Translations under genes and position numbers: made by a program
Shown here: positions 23,566-30,641 of the stretch, piece by piece
How positions within the stretch are numbered: position 1 is the stretch's first letter
Layout of the letters: every line of letters begins with the position of its first letter
Source of the DNA: Dactylosporangium vinaceum
GTDB lineage: Bacteria > Actinomycetota > Actinomycetes > Mycobacteriales > Micromonosporaceae
NCBI RefSeq assembly: GCF_019904175.1
Contig: NZ_CP061913.1
Location: 11,284,001 to 11,348,000, forward strand
Length of the DNA: 64,000 nt
Reading direction: 5' to 3'
Notes under the pieces: generated by a model
Databases searched by the model: none
Seen by the model: only the letters and a program-made list of their open reading frames with translations
Told to the model about the DNA's origin: nothing

Positions 23566-24453
23566 GCCCTGTGAGATGCCGACGCCGCCGAGCACGATCA
23601 GGCCGCCGACCGGCTGGTGCCAGGTCAGGTGCTCGCCGAGGAAGAGTACGCCGGCGATGGCGGCCACGAACGGCGGGAAGTACGTGACCATCGAGCCCGT
23701 CGTCACCCCGGCGGTCTGCACCACGTGGAAGTTGAGAGCGAACGCGAGGCCGGTGCCGAGCACGCCCAGCGCCAGGATCGCGATCCACACGCGCGGGCTC
23801 ATGCCACCCAGAGCGGCGGGACGCCCGGCGATCAGCGGGGCGGCGATGACCAGGTGCAGCGTCGACATCAGCAGCTGGCCGGCCGAGAGCTGGAACGCGG
23901 AGATCTCGAAGTGCTGCAGGAGCCACCGCGTGTAGTTGAACGCGATCCCGTAGCAGGTGACCGCCGCGAGCAGCATGAGCTGGCCGGTCAACGACGCTCC
24001 ACCCACTCCCTCCCATACGCCGAGCACGACGAGTACCCCCAAAAAGCCTGTCAGCAGTCCCCAGATCTGGCGTCGGGCCGGGCGCTGCAAGCGAACGGCG
24101 ACAAGCGTGACAAGCAGCGTCGTGAGCGGCGCGGTGCCGTTCCAGATGCCGGCCAGCACCGACGGCACCCGCTGCTCGGCGTAACCGAACAGGACGAACG
24201 GGACGGTGGACGCGAAGATCGCGAACACGAACAGGTGCATCCAGAGGCGCAGACCGCGGGCCGGTGGCAGCCGGCGAACGGCGAGGAAGAGCACGAGCGT
24301 GAGTGCGCCGAGGGCGATGCGGTACAGCGCGATGTACGCCGGGGCGAGGTCCGTCAGCGCATCCTTGATGAACATGAAGCTCGTGCCCCAGATCAGGGCG
24401 ACGGCGGCGAAAGCGGGTAACCAGCGCTTCACGTCAGGAGCGGGGCTCGTCAT
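23383..24453 (-). CDS. EamA-family (DMT) exporter with C-terminal extension
   Basis: A 356-residue drug/metabolite transporter with ten predicted helices in two EamA repeats, from FAAVALIWGTSFMFIKDAL, IALYRIALGALTLVLFLAV, LAGIWNGTAPLTTLLVTLVA and GLLTGFLGVLVVLGV, through VTYFPPFVAAIAGVLFLGE to VGGLIVLGGVGISQ. Substrates of the family are amino acids, metabolites or drugs. A normal member would end soon after VGISQGLFVRRRP. Here about 50 further Gly/Pro-rich residues follow, read from the antisense strand of the PHP gene 3' end. The ancestral stop was probably lost, or the PHP gene moved in. ATG 24453 is the first start before the hydrophobic core. Confidence 0.88.
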   Translation of the reverse strand: MTSPAPDVKRWLPAFAAVALIWGTSFMFIKDALTDLAPAYIALYRIALGALTLVLFLAVRRLPPARGLRLWMHLFVFAIFASTVPFVLFGYAEQRVPSVLAGIWNGTAPLTTLLVTLVAVRLQRPARRQIWGLLTGFLGVLVVLGVWEGVGGASLTGQLMLLAAVTCYGIAFNYTRWLLQHFEISAFQLSAGQLLMSTLHLVIAAPLIAGRPAALGGMSPRVWIAILALGVLGTGLAFALNFHVVQTAGVTTGSMVTYFPPFVAAIAGVLFLGEHLTWHQPVGGLIVLGGVGISQGLFVRRRPGQQVVGGQGVEDPVGRDAAGDGPGTPVGEPVELPGSVRVGVDGEPAPRLKSNA

Positions 24454-24574
24454 GGGCCTTACTGTGCACCCGGCCGGGGCCGGTTGTCGCGCGGGATTCG
24501 GACGTCGGAAGGGTGGCCGGGCCACGCGTTTGCAATTGGCCTTCGGCGGTACCGCACCGATCCGGTTCGTACCG

Positions 24575-24580
24575 TAGGGT
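24575..24580 (+). promoter_or_regulatory. -10 element of a probable leaderless gene
   Basis: TAGGGT, six bases, then GTG 24587, which has no ribosome site. This fits a leaderless message. Confidence 0.55.
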
Positions 24581-24586
24581 CGGCGC

Positions 24587-26257
24587 GTGGGTTCTATCGA
24601 TGACATCGCCAACAGGTATGTCGAGCAGTGGGCGCCCCTCGACCCGATCGGGGCGACATTCGTCGGCGTGGCCGGCCACGACCACGAGATGAGCGATCTG
24701 TCGCCCGACGGGTTCGCGGCGCTCGCCGACCTCGACCGGGCCACGCTCGCCGCGCTCGCCGCCGAGACACCGGGCAGCGAGACCGAGCGCGTGGCCAAGG
24801 AGGCCATGCAGGAGCGGCTCGGGCTGGCCCTGGAGCGCTACGAGGCCGGTGACCTCACCAGCGACGTCAACGTGATCTCGAGTGCGCTGCACGGGGTGCG
24901 CAGCTCGTTCGACCTGATGCCGACGACCGGCGACGAGGCGGCACTCAACATCCTCAAGCGTTTGGCGGCTGTACCGCTGGCGCTCGCCCAATGGCGCGAA
25001 ACACTCATGCACGAGGCCCAGCGCGGCCACGTCGCCCCGGCCCGGCAGATCATCGAGGTCGCCAAGCAGTGCGAGGTGTGGGCCGACCTCGAAGGGGACA
25101 ACTTCTACCCGGACCTGGCCGCGCGGATCGGCACCGAGAACCCGGCGCTCGCGGCCGAGCTCGCCGTCAACGCCGAGGCCGCCCGGGCCGCGACCGTGGA
25201 GACCGGCGAGTTCCTGCGCCGCGACCTCGCGCCGCTGGGCCGGCCGAAGGAGGCCGCGGGCCGGGAGCGTTACCAGCTCGCCTCCCGCTACTTCCTGGGC
25301 GCGACGGTGGACCTCGACGAGGCCTACGCCTGGGGCTTCGACGAGCTGGCCCGCCTCGAGTCGGAGATGCGAACCGTCGCCGACAAGATCGTGCCGGGCG
25401 GCTCGGTCGACGAGGCGGTCGCCGCGCTCGACAGCGACCCGGCCCGGGTGATCCGGGGCAAGGAGGCGTTCCGGGACTGGATGCAGCAGCTCGCCGACGC
25501 CACCGTGCGCGAGCTCAACGGCCGCCACTTCGACATCCCGGAGCAGGTGCAGCCGATCGAGTGCATGCTCGCCCCGACCTCGGACGGCGGCATCTACTAC
25601 ACGGGCCCGAGCGAGGACTTCACCCGCCCCGGCCGCATGTGGTGGGCCGTCCCGCAGGGCGTCGACAGCTTCTCGACCTGGCGTGAGGTCACAACCGTCT
25701 ACCACGAGGGTGTACCCGGCCATCACCTGCAGATCGCCCAGACGTACGTCCGCGCCGAGCTGCTCAACCGCTGGCGCCGGGTGCTCGCCTGGTCGTCCGG
25801 GCACGGCGAGGGCTGGGCGCTCTACGCGGAGCGGCTGATGGACGAGCTCGGCTACCTCGCCGACCCCGGCGACAAGCTCGGCATGCTCGACGGCCAGGCG
25901 TTCCGGGCCACCCGGGTCATCGTCGACATCGGCATGCACCTGGAGCTGGAGATCCCGCGCGACAACCCGTTCGGCTTCGCGCCCGGCCAGCGGTGGACGC
26001 CGGAGCTGGGCTGGGAGTTCCTGCGCGCGCACTGCCGCGTGGAGGAGAAGAGCCTGCGCTTCGAGCTCAACCGCTACCTCGGCTGGCCCGGCCAGGCCCC
26101 CTCCTACAAGCTCGGCGAGCGCGCCTGGCTGGCCGCCCGGGCCGACGCCCAGGCCCGCAAGGGCGCGGCGTTCGACCTGAGGTCCTTCCACCGCGACGCG
26201 CTCAACCTGGGCTCGCTGGGCCTCGACCCGCTCCGGGCGGCCCTGGCCCGCATCTAG
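24587..26257 (+). CDS. DUF885 family zinc metallopeptidase-like protein
   Basis: The 556-residue protein belongs to the DUF885 family, whose members resemble M32/thermolysin-like peptidases. The zinc-site candidate is TVYHEGVPGHHLQ (HExxxHH), with a possible third ligand Glu in SSGHGEGWALYAERLMDELG. Other family blocks are YYTGPSEDFTRPGRMWWAVP and TYRVIVDIGMH-like RATRVIVDIGMHLE. No signal peptide is seen, so it probably acts in the cytoplasm on peptides. The stop is shared with the convergent gene: the palindrome CTAG at 26254-26257 supplies TAG on both strands. Confidence 0.9.
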   Translation: MGSIDDIANRYVEQWAPLDPIGATFVGVAGHDHEMSDLSPDGFAALADLDRATLAALAAETPGSETERVAKEAMQERLGLALERYEAGDLTSDVNVISSALHGVRSSFDLMPTTGDEAALNILKRLAAVPLALAQWRETLMHEAQRGHVAPARQIIEVAKQCEVWADLEGDNFYPDLAARIGTENPALAAELAVNAEAARAATVETGEFLRRDLAPLGRPKEAAGRERYQLASRYFLGATVDLDEAYAWGFDELARLESEMRTVADKIVPGGSVDEAVAALDSDPARVIRGKEAFRDWMQQLADATVRELNGRHFDIPEQVQPIECMLAPTSDGGIYYTGPSEDFTRPGRMWWAVPQGVDSFSTWREVTTVYHEGVPGHHLQIAQTYVRAELLNRWRRVLAWSSGHGEGWALYAERLMDELGYLADPGDKLGMLDGQAFRATRVIVDIGMHLELEIPRDNPFGFAPGQRWTPELGWEFLRAHCRVEEKSLRFELNRYLGWPGQAPSYKLGERAWLAARADAQARKGAAFDLRSFHRDALNLGSLGLDPLRAALARI

Positions 26258-27345
26258 GAGGCTCGGGCGTATCCCAGGAGCAGCGCGTCCTTGAGGGCGG
26301 CGGGCTCCTGGGACTCGCCGAGCTTCTGCATCGTCGCGTCATAGATCGTCGTCAGGCCGTTGCCGTGCACGAGCACGAGCCCTCCAGCCGTGAAGCACAC
26401 GCTCGACTCCTGGCTGACGACGGCTTTGCCGGTTGTCGTGTCCACGATCGCAAACGTCGAGAGTGCCCGGCTCGGGTCGGTGCCGGACCAGCCCACCGTG
26501 ATGTACCGCCCGTCCGCCGAGACCCCGCGAGCCCCCCAGCCGTCATGGTGCTCGGCCTCCGCGGCCGGGGGCTTGTACGTGTAGACCCGCTTCTGCTGCC
26601 CGTTTGTCACCAGGCGCTGGCTGCCGACCTGCTTGGCCGTCCACTTGCCGTCGGCCGAGGCGGCGTCGAACTGCTCGCCGGCGGGCAGCTTGGTCTTGCT
26701 GCCGGCCGGGATGTTCGCCATGAACGCCCCGCCGTCCTTGCTGCTGAAGTACAGCTGGTCGTCGCCCTTCCACCGCAGTGCGCCGGCCCCGAGGCAGACG
26801 GCGCCGGCGCTGAGGGTCTGCACGTTCTTGCCGTCGACGCCGGCCACCTTGAGCGTGCCGCTGAAGCTGTCGCCGCTGCCCTCGGCCCAGGCGATCCGCT
26901 TGCCGCCCGGCGAGACGGTGAGGGTCTGCGAGACGCAGCGGGCCTCGTCGTTCTCGTCGATGGGAATGCGCGCCGTGACCGTGTCCCGGCCCTTGCTGTA
27001 GGCATGGACCTCGCCGCCCCGCAGATACCAGCGCGTGCCCGCCTCCACGTCGGCCACCTGGTAGCGGGCGGCGGCCGTGGAGCGGTCCTCACTCGGCGCC
27101 GTCTGTGCGGCGCTCGTTGTCGTCGTCGACGCCGAGTCGGCCGGCAGCGGCGCCGTGGCCTCGGGCGGGCGCAGCGCATAGACGATGCCTGCCGCCCCCG
27201 CCAGCACAACCAGCACGGCCGCCCCCGTCGCCAACGCGGCCCGCCGGTTGCGCATCTTCCGCGACGTCTGCCGCGCCCGAGCGGTCAGATCCACGTTGAC
27301 CACCTCGTCGGCCAGGTCCGCCAGGTCGTACCGCAGCCGGTTCAT
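26254..27345 (-). CDS. Membrane-anchored propeller-like protein beside SigE-type sigma factor
   Basis: The 363-residue protein has a cytoplasmic N-terminus of about 37 residues (MNRLRYDLADLADEVVNVDL), one transmembrane helix (AALATGAAVLVVLAGAAGIVYAL), a Ser/Thr/Pro linker, and an extracytoplasmic beta-rich part with TolB/WD40-like repeats (GGEVHAYSKGRDTVTARI, PGGKRIAWAEGSGDSFSG, WKGDDQLYFSSKDGGAFM, SADGRYITVGWSG). Its ATG overlaps the sigma-factor stop (ATGA). Genes in this position often act as anti-sigma or sensor proteins, but no zinc anti-sigma HxxxCxxC motif is present, so the role is inferred from context only. Confidence 0.8.
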   Translation of the reverse strand: MNRLRYDLADLADEVVNVDLTARARQTSRKMRNRRAALATGAAVLVVLAGAAGIVYALRPPEATAPLPADSASTTTTSAAQTAPSEDRSTAAARYQVADVEAGTRWYLRGGEVHAYSKGRDTVTARIPIDENDEARCVSQTLTVSPGGKRIAWAEGSGDSFSGTLKVAGVDGKNVQTLSAGAVCLGAGALRWKGDDQLYFSSKDGGAFMANIPAGSKTKLPAGEQFDAASADGKWTAKQVGSQRLVTNGQQKRVYTYKPPAAEAEHHDGWGARGVSADGRYITVGWSGTDPSRALSTFAIVDTTTGKAVVSQESSVCFTAGGLVLVHGNGLTTIYDATMQKLGESQEPAALKDALLLGYARAS

Positions 27346-27827
27346 CGAACTGCCCCTTCCAGGCGGTAGATCTCGCGGAGCTTGGCCAGAGCCTTGGACG
27401 TCTGGCTCTTGACGGTCCCGACACTGACGCCGAGCAGGTGGGCGGCCTCGGTTTCGGTGCAGTCCTCGAAGTACCGCAGCACCAGCACTGCCCGTTGTTT
27501 TGCCGACAGCTTCAGCAGCGCCGCCCGCAGCACCATCCGGACGGCGGACTGGTCCGCGTGATCGACCCCTCCGCGCGGCTCGGGCAGCTCACCGGGCATG
27601 GCCTCCGCCCGGTGCCGACGCCACCAGGACACCTGGAGGTGATACATGGTTCTGCGGGTGTACGCCTCCACGTTGCCCCGGTCGCGCAGCCGTCCCCAGG
27701 CCCGATGCGTCCGCGCCAGCGCCGACTGCACCAGATCCTCGGCGAGGTGCTGGTCTCCGGTCAGCAGGTACGCGGATCGCAGGAGTGCGGCGCTACGAGA
27801 TCGCACGAACGAGTCGAACTCATCCAT
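27342..27827 (-). CDS. SigE-family ECF RNA polymerase sigma factor
   Basis: The 161-residue sigma factor has region 2 (MDEFDSFVRSRSAALLRSAY, LLTGDQHLAEDLVQSALART, NVEAYTRRTMYHLQVSWWRR) and region 4 (LSAKQRAVLVLRYFEDCTET, EAAHLLGVSVGTVKSQTSKA) and belongs to the actinobacterial SigE-like 'SRRSAALLRTAYLL' group. ATG 27827 matches the family start; a GTG 48 bp upstream would add non-conserved residues. It is translationally coupled to the membrane propeller-like gene, which probably controls or is controlled with it. Targets are unknown. Confidence 0.93.
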   Translation of the reverse strand: MDEFDSFVRSRSAALLRSAYLLTGDQHLAEDLVQSALARTHRAWGRLRDRGNVEAYTRRTMYHLQVSWWRRHRAEAMPGELPEPRGGVDHADQSAVRMVLRAALLKLSAKQRAVLVLRYFEDCTETEAAHLLGVSVGTVKSQTSKALAKLREIYRLEGAVR

Positions 27828-27990
27828 GTGGGGTTGGTCCTCGGGGGTAGGCGGTGCGTGCGCGAACAGACGCACACCAAGACGCGATTCGCGGCCGGAC
27901 CGTTGCCGCCGTTGCCGAGAAATTTTCGGCCGAGTGCCGCAGGCGCGCAGCCGGGCCCGGTCGCGTGGACCGGACCCGGCTGCGGGGTGG

Positions 27991-29481
27991 CTATCTGGCG
28001 TACTGGATGTCCAGGTCCGGGGCGGTCAGGACGTTCGACTGGACGTAGACCAGCTCGATCTCGCACTTCGTGTAGAAGCCCGGTAGCGGGATCGGGGGCG
28101 GCGGGAACGACGGCGTGAAGGTGAGGGGGATCAGGCCGAGGACGTTCGCGGAGAACTTCGACGTGTAGAACTTCACGTCACCCTCCACCGTCAGCTTGGA
28201 ACTCCTCGTGATGAGGAGCTTCGGGCCACCCGGGGTGTCGAGCTGAAACGGCGTGGAGATCGAGTTCTTCATCGAGAAGGCCAGGACCTTCACCGTCGTG
28301 CCGTCCTTGCGGGGCAGGTCGGCCACGCCGTCGTAGGTCAGGGAGTCCATCGTCATCACGTCGGCCCGCAGGATCGAGGGCTGGTTGGCGACGTGGGGCT
28401 GGCCGGCGGCCAGCTTGGCCTTCTTGTCGTTCGGGGTCGGGGAGGCGCTGGTCAGGCCGCAGGCCGGGGTCGACGACGGCTTGCCCGACGCCGGCGCCTT
28501 GGTGGTGGCCGGCGCGGCGGTGGTGGCGGCCGGGGGTGGGGGTGTGGACGAGCTCGACGGGGCGGCCGCGGTGGTCGCCTTCTTGTCGCCACCGGTGAAG
28601 AGGTCGTGCAGCCAGTCCAGGATGCCGGGCTTCTCCTCCGCGGTGGCGGTCGGCGTCGGGCTGGGGGGCGGTGAGGCCGGCGGCGGGGCGGGCTGGGTCT
28701 TCGTGGCCGGCGGCGACGCCGGGGACGCCGGGCGGGCCGACGACGAGGACGGGCAGGTCGCCGGGGCGGCGTAGGCCTCGCCGCCCCGGTTGGACAGCGT
28801 GGCGAAGACGGACAGGGCCAGGAACAGGGCCATCAGGAGCGGGCCCAAGTGACGGCGCTTCGGCAGGTCACCTGGGCCAGACAGTGGGGGGAGCTGCTCA
28901 TCGGCGCTTCCAGCACCGGTCCCCTCGTGGTGGGCGTGCAGCGGGCTTACCTGGTTCGTCGGTATCTCGTCGCGCAGCACGCCCGACGGCGGGCGGTCGT
29001 AGTCCGCGGCCGGCGAGGCGTCAGCGGTGGTGGAGGACCAGTACGAGGAGGTCATCATGTCGTCGAGAGGGGCGTCCTCGTAGTACGTGTCCTCCGCCGC
29101 GGCGGGCGGCTCGGCGACCGCCGGCTCGGCCTCGGCGGGCGGCGGGGACCAGGCGACCGCGAGGCCGCCACCCACCAGGCCCAGGACCGTGCCGAGGAAG
29201 AAGCCGCCGAGGTTGAGACCGATCAGGGAGTACAGCGCCGTGACCGTGCCGAGAATGCCGTAGAACAGCCGCTGCGACGGGCTCACCCAGGTCAGGGCCC
29301 CGCACAGCAGCATGATGAGCGGCAGGACGTAGGACAGGAAGCCGGTCGGTCCGAAGTGGACCTCCAGGGCCAGCTTCAGATTGCCGCTGAGAAAGAGCTC
29401 CAGACCCGACAGGATCAGGAACAACCCGCCCCAGAATGGCCGCTGGGCGCGCCATCCGCCAAAGGTCACCGGGTCCTCCAA
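27991..29481 (-). CDS. DUF6114 domain protein with long proline-rich linker
   Basis: The 496-residue protein pairs with the DUF6230 protein upstream, a conserved actinobacterial partnership of unknown function. It starts with the DUF6114 module of four helices (FWGGLFLILSGLELFLSGNL, LSYVLPLIMLLCGALTWVS, RLFYGILGTVTALYSLIGLN, LGGFFLGTVLGLVGGGLAVA), then a disordered acidic part, a fifth hydrophobic segment (GPLLMALFLALSVFATL), a Pro/Ala/Thr-rich linker, and a C-terminal beta-rich domain (VMTMDSLTYDGVADLPRKDG, SKLTVEGDVKFYTSKF). The C-terminal domain resembles the DUF6230 fold. It is an envelope protein. An 11-bp hairpin separates the two genes, suggesting differential expression. Confidence 0.85.
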   Translation of the reverse strand: MEDPVTFGGWRAQRPFWGGLFLILSGLELFLSGNLKLALEVHFGPTGFLSYVLPLIMLLCGALTWVSPSQRLFYGILGTVTALYSLIGLNLGGFFLGTVLGLVGGGLAVAWSPPPAEAEPAVAEPPAAAEDTYYEDAPLDDMMTSSYWSSTTADASPAADYDRPPSGVLRDEIPTNQVSPLHAHHEGTGAGSADEQLPPLSGPGDLPKRRHLGPLLMALFLALSVFATLSNRGGEAYAAPATCPSSSSARPASPASPPATKTQPAPPPASPPPSPTPTATAEEKPGILDWLHDLFTGGDKKATTAAAPSSSSTPPPPAATTAAPATTKAPASGKPSSTPACGLTSASPTPNDKKAKLAAGQPHVANQPSILRADVMTMDSLTYDGVADLPRKDGTTVKVLAFSMKNSISTPFQLDTPGGPKLLITRSSKLTVEGDVKFYTSKFSANVLGLIPLTFTPSFPPPPIPLPGFYTKCEIELVYVQSNVLTAPDLDIQYAR

Positions 29482-29487
29482 GAACAG

Positions 29488-29515
29488 GGGCCCGCGGGTG
29501 TTACCCCGCGGGCCC
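29488..29515 (-). terminator. Intercistronic hairpin between DUF6230 and DUF6114 genes
   Basis: GGGCCCGCGGG and CCCGCGGGCCC pair perfectly around a six-base loop and are followed, leftward, by CTGTTCTT. It lies between the DUF6230 stop (29528) and the DUF6114 start (29481), seven bases from the latter. Partial termination or message protection of the upstream gene is likely. Confidence 0.65.
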
Positions 29516-29527
29516 GGAAAACGCTTG

Positions 29528-30172
29528 TTAGAAGCACTCTTCGGCGTTCGGCCCCGTCGAGAGGCTCAGGTCGAGGCCGGTCAGCTTGAACGTGCCGGCG
29601 GTGGTGGACCAGGCGACCTGCTTGAGGCCGGTGATGACGACGCCGTCGGCCTGCTGGGCGAAGCTGCCCTGGAGGCCCTTGGCGTTCACGCCGCCCTTGC
29701 TGAGGTCGGACGCGTCGATGCCGATCTGGATGTTGTCGAACGTGGCGTCGCCCTTGAGCGACGTCAGGTCGATCAGCAGGTCGGTCGCCTCGGCCGGGGC
29801 CTTCGGGTCCTTACCGGCGTGGATCACCATCGTGACCGGCAGGTTCGGGACCTTCACCGACTGGCAGAGGTTGAAGAGCTTGGCCTTGGCGATGCCGGAG
29901 ACGGCCACCGCGTGGTTCTTCGGGTCGGCCGGGTTGCGCGGGTCACCGCCCTTTTCCGTGGCGAAGCCGCCGTACTGGACGAAGCCGGTGCCCTCGAGGC
30001 GGTCGGCGGACACCTTGAACTGGCTGCCGGAGACGTTGAACGACGCGGCGATCGCGCCCGTCGCCTGGCCGAAGACGATGGCGCCGGCGATGAAGCTGGC
30101 CGGCACGACGACGGTCGCGAAGCGCTTCCACCGTGTGCCGCCCTTCACCGTGCTGCCCTGAGCTACGGTCAC
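29528..30172 (-). CDS. DUF6230 family protein
   Basis: The 214-residue protein has one N-terminal hydrophobic segment (FATVVVPASFIAGAIVFGQA) after a basic stretch, ending TGAIAASF, so it is secreted or anchored. The mature part is the DUF6230 domain: FNVSGSQFKVSADRLEGTGF, VAVSGIAKAKLFNLCQSVKV, VTMVIHAGKDPKAPAEATDL and TFKLTGLDLSLSTGPNAEEC. Two cysteines (in LCQSV and at the end, EECF) could form a disulfide. Family function is unknown, but the pairing with DUF6114 is conserved in streptomycetes and relatives. GTG 30172 has GGGAG upstream. It is first in the two-gene unit. Confidence 0.9.
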   Translation of the reverse strand: MTVAQGSTVKGGTRWKRFATVVVPASFIAGAIVFGQATGAIAASFNVSGSQFKVSADRLEGTGFVQYGGFATEKGGDPRNPADPKNHAVAVSGIAKAKLFNLCQSVKVPNLPVTMVIHAGKDPKAPAEATDLLIDLTSLKGDATFDNIQIGIDASDLSKGGVNAKGLQGSFAQQADGVVITGLKQVAWSTTAGTFKLTGLDLSLSTGPNAEECF

Positions 30173-30641
30173 GTAGGGCTCCCTTTGGTCGCGGGGTTGC
30201 CTCGGCGGTGCCGGTCTCTGGTGCTGCCGGGGGGTGTCCAGGGCCGGGCGAGGCGTGCGGAAGATGTTGCCCCGTCCCCCTCAGGTGGACAAGGGCACTC
30301 GTTACTGGCCGGTAACTGGCCGGGGCCCAATTTCCCTACGGTGCGTGACGAATCTCCGGATCGACCGCCGGGCAAAGCCTTCAAAGCGGACACCAGATAA
30401 CTGTGATCACTACCACACGTAGCAATATCACGGTCTTATAACGAAAAACTCCGGAGGTTCTTTTCTACCCGACCCGTCGACCTTACGAAGATCGTCGATC
30501 GGACGAGTTGCACCGCCCAGTAATACGTGCCGGTAGATGTTGACACTTCTCGTTGGAACATGAGTGGATGTGTTGGTCCGTGGGGGTCCATGTGCCCTCA
30601 CGGATCGGCTACGGCCGCCACCGTTGCCTCGAGGAGATTGC
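30173..30641. other. Divergent intergenic region
   Basis: This 469-bp gap between DUF6230 and the GH2 gene is markedly AT-richer at 30390-30450 than its surroundings. It holds a CRP/GlxR-like palindrome at 30402-30417 (annotated separately) and a TTGACA at 30540-30545 that could be the -35 of the GH2 promoter, though no clear -10 follows at 17 bp. Open frames running through it lack ribosome sites. I see no gene. Confidence 0.5.
30402..30417. promoter_or_regulatory. Possible CRP/GlxR-type site
   Basis: TGTGATCACTACCACA matches the half-sites TGTGA and CACA of the CRP-family operator at the right spacing, with a GTGATCAC palindrome inside. It lies 225 bp upstream of the secreted glycosidase, where carbon-source control would make sense. 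The central bases differ from the consensus. Confidence 0.35.
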
